From the NCBI GenBank assembly GCA_038276395.1, contig JBBQAA010000002.1:12558-76557 (forward strand): 64,000 bases of DNA, in the 5' to 3' direction. The stretch is from JBBQAA01 sp038276395 (GTDB lineage: Bacteria > Actinomycetota > Thermoleophilia > Solirubrobacterales > Solirubrobacteraceae). Numbering within the stretch: position 1 is the first letter of the stretch; every line of letters starts with the position of its first letter. The position numbers and the translations under genes are program-made. Of this stretch, positions 61,473-64,000 are shown one piece after another. The notes beneath the pieces were generated by a model. The model saw only the letters and a program-made list of their open reading frames with translations. It was not told the origin of the DNA and made no database searches.

Positions 61473-62117
61473 TCACCCGAGCGGTGAGACCCGGGCCATC
61501 AGCGCCCGGATGGCGGCGGTGACGAGGTCGCGATCGCGCGTCATCACGAAGTCGAACCGGCGGCGGTGGTCCGGGCCGGTGTCGCCGAGGTCACGCGCCG
61601 CGAAGGCGCCCGCGAGATAGGCGCCGACGGCGCAGACTCCCACTCGCCGCGCAGCATTACCGTGTCCGTGAGCAACGCGCCGCGCACTCCCGGCGCCCGG
61701 GTCTCCGAGAGCCCGACCCCGAGGGCGCCGACGAACGCCTCGCGGGTCGCCAGGCGCCCGTAGCGCGGCGAGAGGCCGCGGTGAGGAAGTCCGCCTCCTG
61801 GAAGGTCGAGATGATGACCGCGGCCGACGCGTCGGCCGCCACCTGCGCCTCCATGGCCGACTGGGCGTGCCGCGGCGGCGATGAGGGCGGGTCGTCAGGC
61901 CCTCGCGCGCGGCCGCGCCGAACAGAGCGGCGGGTAATTCGAGCGCCGAGCCCTCCGGGCCGCGCGCGAGCGCCCCGTAGCCGACGGGCCGCTGCGTGCG
62001 CAGATGGACGATCGGCTGGAAGACGCCCCGGATCGCCCCGGACTCGATGATCGCTCGCACGCTCAGGGCCGCGGCCGGATCCGGCGGGGCGTGCGGGAGC
62101 ACGAGGCTGTGAGCCAT
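61473..62117 (-). pseudogene. EAL-DICT domain protein remnant
   Basis: From ATG 62117: IIESGAIRGVFQPIVHL, the start of an EAL c-di-GMP phosphodiesterase, runs only to about GAAAREGL. It then jumps to a DICT sensory domain spread over three frames: MEAQVAADASAAVIISTFQE, then RYGRLATREAFVGALGVGL, then AGAFAARDLGDTGPDHRRRF to the end. At least three shifts and the loss of some 180 EAL residues, including all catalytic ones, are needed to explain it. It cannot be functional as written. Confidence 0.75.
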
Positions 62118-62174
62118 GGACGTTTGTCGACCGCTCGCGGCGGCGGTTGAGCAGTCCGGCGCGCGCGGGCCGTT

Positions 62175-62837
62175 TCAGCCCGCCGTCAGCACGGCCAGGT
62201 GCAGATCGACGATCGGATCGACGAGTTCGAGCAGGCGATCCACCCGCCGCGCGCGGATCTCGCGGGTCGCGAGCTCGTCGGCGGCTCCGGCGAGCCCGAT
62301 GCTCGCCGCCCGGGCGAAATGGGAGAGGGAGGGATCCTCCCGGCGCGCCTGGCGCGCGACCGCCTCGATGCCGCGTGCGTGGCGCTCGAGCACCCGGTCG
62401 CGCTGATCGAGCAGACGCGGGCCGGCGGCGCGGGCCTCGAGCATGAAGGCGACGGCGTAGGCGGGGGCGGACATGAAGCCGGACAGGTAGGCCTCGACCC
62501 CAGCGCGATGGCGGGCCCGCCAGTCCGTGGCCGGCACCGCGAGGGCGGCCGCCGCGATCAGGTCGAGGAGCTGCTCGCTGGCCGCCAGATGCGCGGCGGC
62601 GAAGGCGTCCTCCTTGTCGGTGAAGACGGCGTAGAACGCGCTGCGCGAGACTCTCGCGCGCCGGATGACGTCCTGCACGCTCGTCGCGCGGTAGCCGCGC
62701 TCGGCGACCTCCTCGACGATTGCCTGCATCATCCGCCCGCGCTGCGAGGCGGCCACCTCGGCCACGGGCAGCGCCGAGAGCCCCCGGGGCAGCGAGGTGC
62801 GCGCGGGGAGGAGGGTGAGGTCGTCGTCGGCGCCCAT
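62175..62837 (-). CDS. TetR-family transcriptional regulator
   Basis: A 220-residue regulator: after a 25-residue leader, the TetR helix-turn-helix (MMQAIVEEVAERGYRATSVQDVIRRARVSRSAFYAVF) at about 36-72, followed by DKEDAFAAAHL and a helical ligand domain. No obvious target is adjacent; the decayed EAL-DICT gene lies downstream on the same strand. ATG 62837. Confidence 0.88.
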   Translation of the reverse strand: MGADDDLTLLPARTSLPRGLSALPVAEVAASQRGRMMQAIVEEVAERGYRATSVQDVIRRARVSRSAFYAVFTDKEDAFAAAHLAASEQLLDLIAAAALAVPATDWRARHRAGVEAYLSGFMSAPAYAVAFMLEARAAGPRLLDQRDRVLERHARGIEAVARQARREDPSLSHFARAASIGLAGAADELATREIRARRVDRLLELVDPIVDLHLAVLTAG

Positions 62838-63064
62838 CGGAGGCCCAGTATCCAGCACCGAGGGGACCAGCCGCTCCGTACGCGCGACGGGGGCGGATCG
62901 GGCACGCGGGGGCCGCCGGGCTTGCGGACTCTCGCCGGAGTAGGGCGCCCCGCGGTGAGCGGCGCGGCTCGGCGCTGCACGATCCCGGTTAAAGGTCTGA
63001 CCCCGGCTCCGCCGATACCACGAGTGCCCGCCCGTTTCCCCCGCGCGAAGGAGCCGCATAACCC

Positions 63065-63499
63065 ATGCCCCGTTCCGCACGTCCAAACGCCGTCGAGCAG
63101 GAGGGGTTCACCCTGATCGAGATCCTCGTGGTGATCCTGATGATCGGCATCCTCGCCGCGATCGCGATCCCCTCCTTCCTGAACCAGCGGGGCAAGGCGA
63201 CCGACGCGAAGTACAAGTCGGCGGCGCGCACGGCCCAGACGGCGATGCAGACGTACTTCACCGACAAGAACACCTACGTCGGCGCGACGGCGAGCGCCCT
63301 GTACGGGCTCGAGGCGACGCTGAACGACCCGTCTTCGTTCAGGTTGACGGTGCCGACGGCCGCGGCCAAGAACTATCAGGTCAAGGTCGCCAACCGGACG
63401 AACTCGAACGACTGGTACGTCATCACCCGCGCCCCCGGCGGCGCGGTCACCCGCACCTGCGGGACGGGCGCCAAGTCCTGCAACGGCGGCACCTGGTAG
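63065..63499 (+). CDS. Type IV pilin-like protein (class III signal)
   Basis: A 144-residue prepilin. A short basic leader (PRSARPNAVEQEG) ends at the prepilin-peptidase site G|FTLIEILVVILMIG, followed by the hydrophobic assembly helix ILAAIAIPSFLNQRGKATDAKYKSA. The globular domain ends with a Cys pair (CGTGAKSC) that can form a disulfide, as in pilins. No pilus-assembly genes are in the window, so its machinery is elsewhere. ATG 63065. Confidence 0.92.
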   Translation: MPRSARPNAVEQEGFTLIEILVVILMIGILAAIAIPSFLNQRGKATDAKYKSAARTAQTAMQTYFTDKNTYVGATASALYGLEATLNDPSSFRLTVPTAAAKNYQVKVANRTNSNDWYVITRAPGGAVTRTCGTGAKSCNGGTW

Positions 63500-63553
63500 C
63501 TCGGACGGGTCCGCCTGCGGGTCGGCCGGTGGTCGCGCGGGAAGCCCGCCGGC

Positions 63554-64000
63554 TCAGACCCGCACCCGCCGGGCGCGCAGCGCCTCGTAGATCGGCCGGC
63601 AGGCCTCGGCCACGGCGGCGTCGTGCGCGGAGAGGGAGACGTCCCGCGGCCGCCAGGGCTGAAACCCGGTGGACGCCCAGACCGCCTCGTACCAGTGCGG
63701 CGCCCACACGCCGTCGGAGGCGCGCGGGCCGGGCGGCCAGGACAACATCCGCGCGGAGAAGGGGATGCCAAGTCGGTCGCAGAGCCAGCGCAGGTGCGCC
63801 TCGGGTGCGCCGAGGAAGTCGCGCGAGTCGAGGATCGGCACCTCGGCGCCGTGCTCGTCCCACCACTCGAGCAGCCACTCCTGCTGGGGCAGCCCGATGT
63901 CCTCCGGCTCGCAGATCTCCCGGGCGCGCACGTAGGAGGCGACGACCTCGACCGGGTCGCGGATCAGCACCACGTTGCGAAAGCGAAGCGTCCAATCGAG
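63554..64000 (-). CDS. Sulfotransferase-like protein, cut by window edge
   Basis: The C-terminal 148 residues of a P-loop sulfotransferase-like protein; the frame is open to base 64000, so the start is outside. NVVLIRDPVEVVASYVR is the 3'-phosphate-binding motif (RDPxxxxxS) of PAPS enzymes, then ILDSRDFLGAPEAHLRWLCDRLGI and WPPGPRASDGVWAPHWY as in bacterial sulfotransferases often mislabelled aminotransferase-like. The acceptor is unknown. Confidence 0.75.
   Translation of the reverse strand, partial: LDWTLRFRNVVLIRDPVEVVASYVRAREICEPEDIGLPQQEWLLEWWDEHGAEVPILDSRDFLGAPEAHLRWLCDRLGIPFSARMLSWPPGPRASDGVWAPHWYEAVWASTGFQPWRPRDVSLSAHDAAVAEACRPIYEALRARRVRV

Noticed and set aside
1..64000. CRISPR array, prophage, biosynthetic megasynthase or rRNA operon
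   Set aside because: No regularly spaced repeats of CRISPR length, no phage structural genes, no NRPS/PKS modules and no rRNA-like sequence were seen. The fab genes are ordinary type II fatty-acid synthesis.

Overview
The window is very GC-rich DNA, uses GTG starts heavily, and is packed with short overlapping genes. Gene content points to Actinomycetota and most likely the class Thermoleophilia (Solirubrobacterales-like): coenzyme F420 biosynthesis genes, a DivIVA-domain protein, an actinobacterial type II fatty-acid synthase operon, PucR/MarR/TetR regulators and a VIT-type iron transporter. The taxon is inferred from gene families and base composition, not from a marker-gene search. No rRNA, prophage or CRISPR array is visible. 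Three tRNA genes lie at 60.3-61.4 kb: Leu-CAA, Leu-UAG and Trp-CCA.

Layout. 0-7.4 kb: truncated metallophosphoesterase, PPOX-fold protein, a large AAA/LuxR regulator (frameshifted), a VIT iron transporter and a FAD oxidoreductase. 7.5-11.7 kb: SRPBCC protein, HAD fragment, then a tightly coupled leftward operon AAA ATPase-MeaB-50-residue membrane peptide-GNAT, and an HhH base-excision protein. 11.8-16.5 kb: ethylmalonyl/methylmalonyl-CoA mutase, DivIVA protein, MBL hydrolase, ClpS, alpha/beta hydrolase. 16.6-25.3 kb: two secreted esterases, LOG protein, DJ-1/PfpI protein, a broken desaturase with divergent PucR, DNA-binding protein plus ClpP. 25.3-30.1 kb: antitoxin-like remnant, crotonyl-CoA carboxylase/reductase, and a remnant of a CO-dehydrogenase-type molybdenum hydroxylase cluster (coxS'-coxE-mocA-coxG). 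30.1-41.6 kb: c-di-GMP protein, CorA, MarR-MFS pair, lipoprotein, exonuclease/GIY-YIG fusion, YgfZ, SDR, lone ABC binding protein. 41.7-43.9 kb: fbiC. 43.9-48.6 kb: fabD, fabG, acpP, fabF, fabI and a YczE-like membrane protein. 48.8-51.2 kb: cofE-cofC-cofD. 51.2-56.8 kb: HMG-CoA lyase, M28 peptidase, 3-hydroxybutyryl-CoA dehydrogenase, membrane protein, acyl-CoA carboxylase beta. 56.9-64 kb: XRE/membrane pair, inositol monophosphatase, F420:NADP reductase, tRNAs, a decayed EAL-DICT gene, TetR, type IV pilin, partial sulfotransferase.

Two metabolic themes stand out. (1) Coenzyme F420: FbiC makes the deazaflavin; CofC, CofD and CofE build the phospholactyl/glutamyl tail; NpdG links F420H2 to NADP. 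(2) Acyl-CoA carbon assimilation: 3-hydroxybutyryl-CoA dehydrogenase, crotonyl-CoA carboxylase/reductase, an Ecm-type mutase with its MeaB GTPase, a biotin-dependent carboxylase beta subunit and HMG-CoA lyase fit parts of the ethylmalonyl-CoA pathway and/or leucine/propionyl-CoA catabolism.

The strangest property of the sequence is the number of damaged genes. At least eight genes need single-base shifts to read through, and at least six keep both family-typical ends while a middle section is missing: HAD, desaturase, coxS/coxE, a DUF1707-like gene, a PPOX protein and EAL-DICT. Either this stretch is decaying or the sequence carries consensus/assembly errors. Reads must decide before biology is built on those loci.
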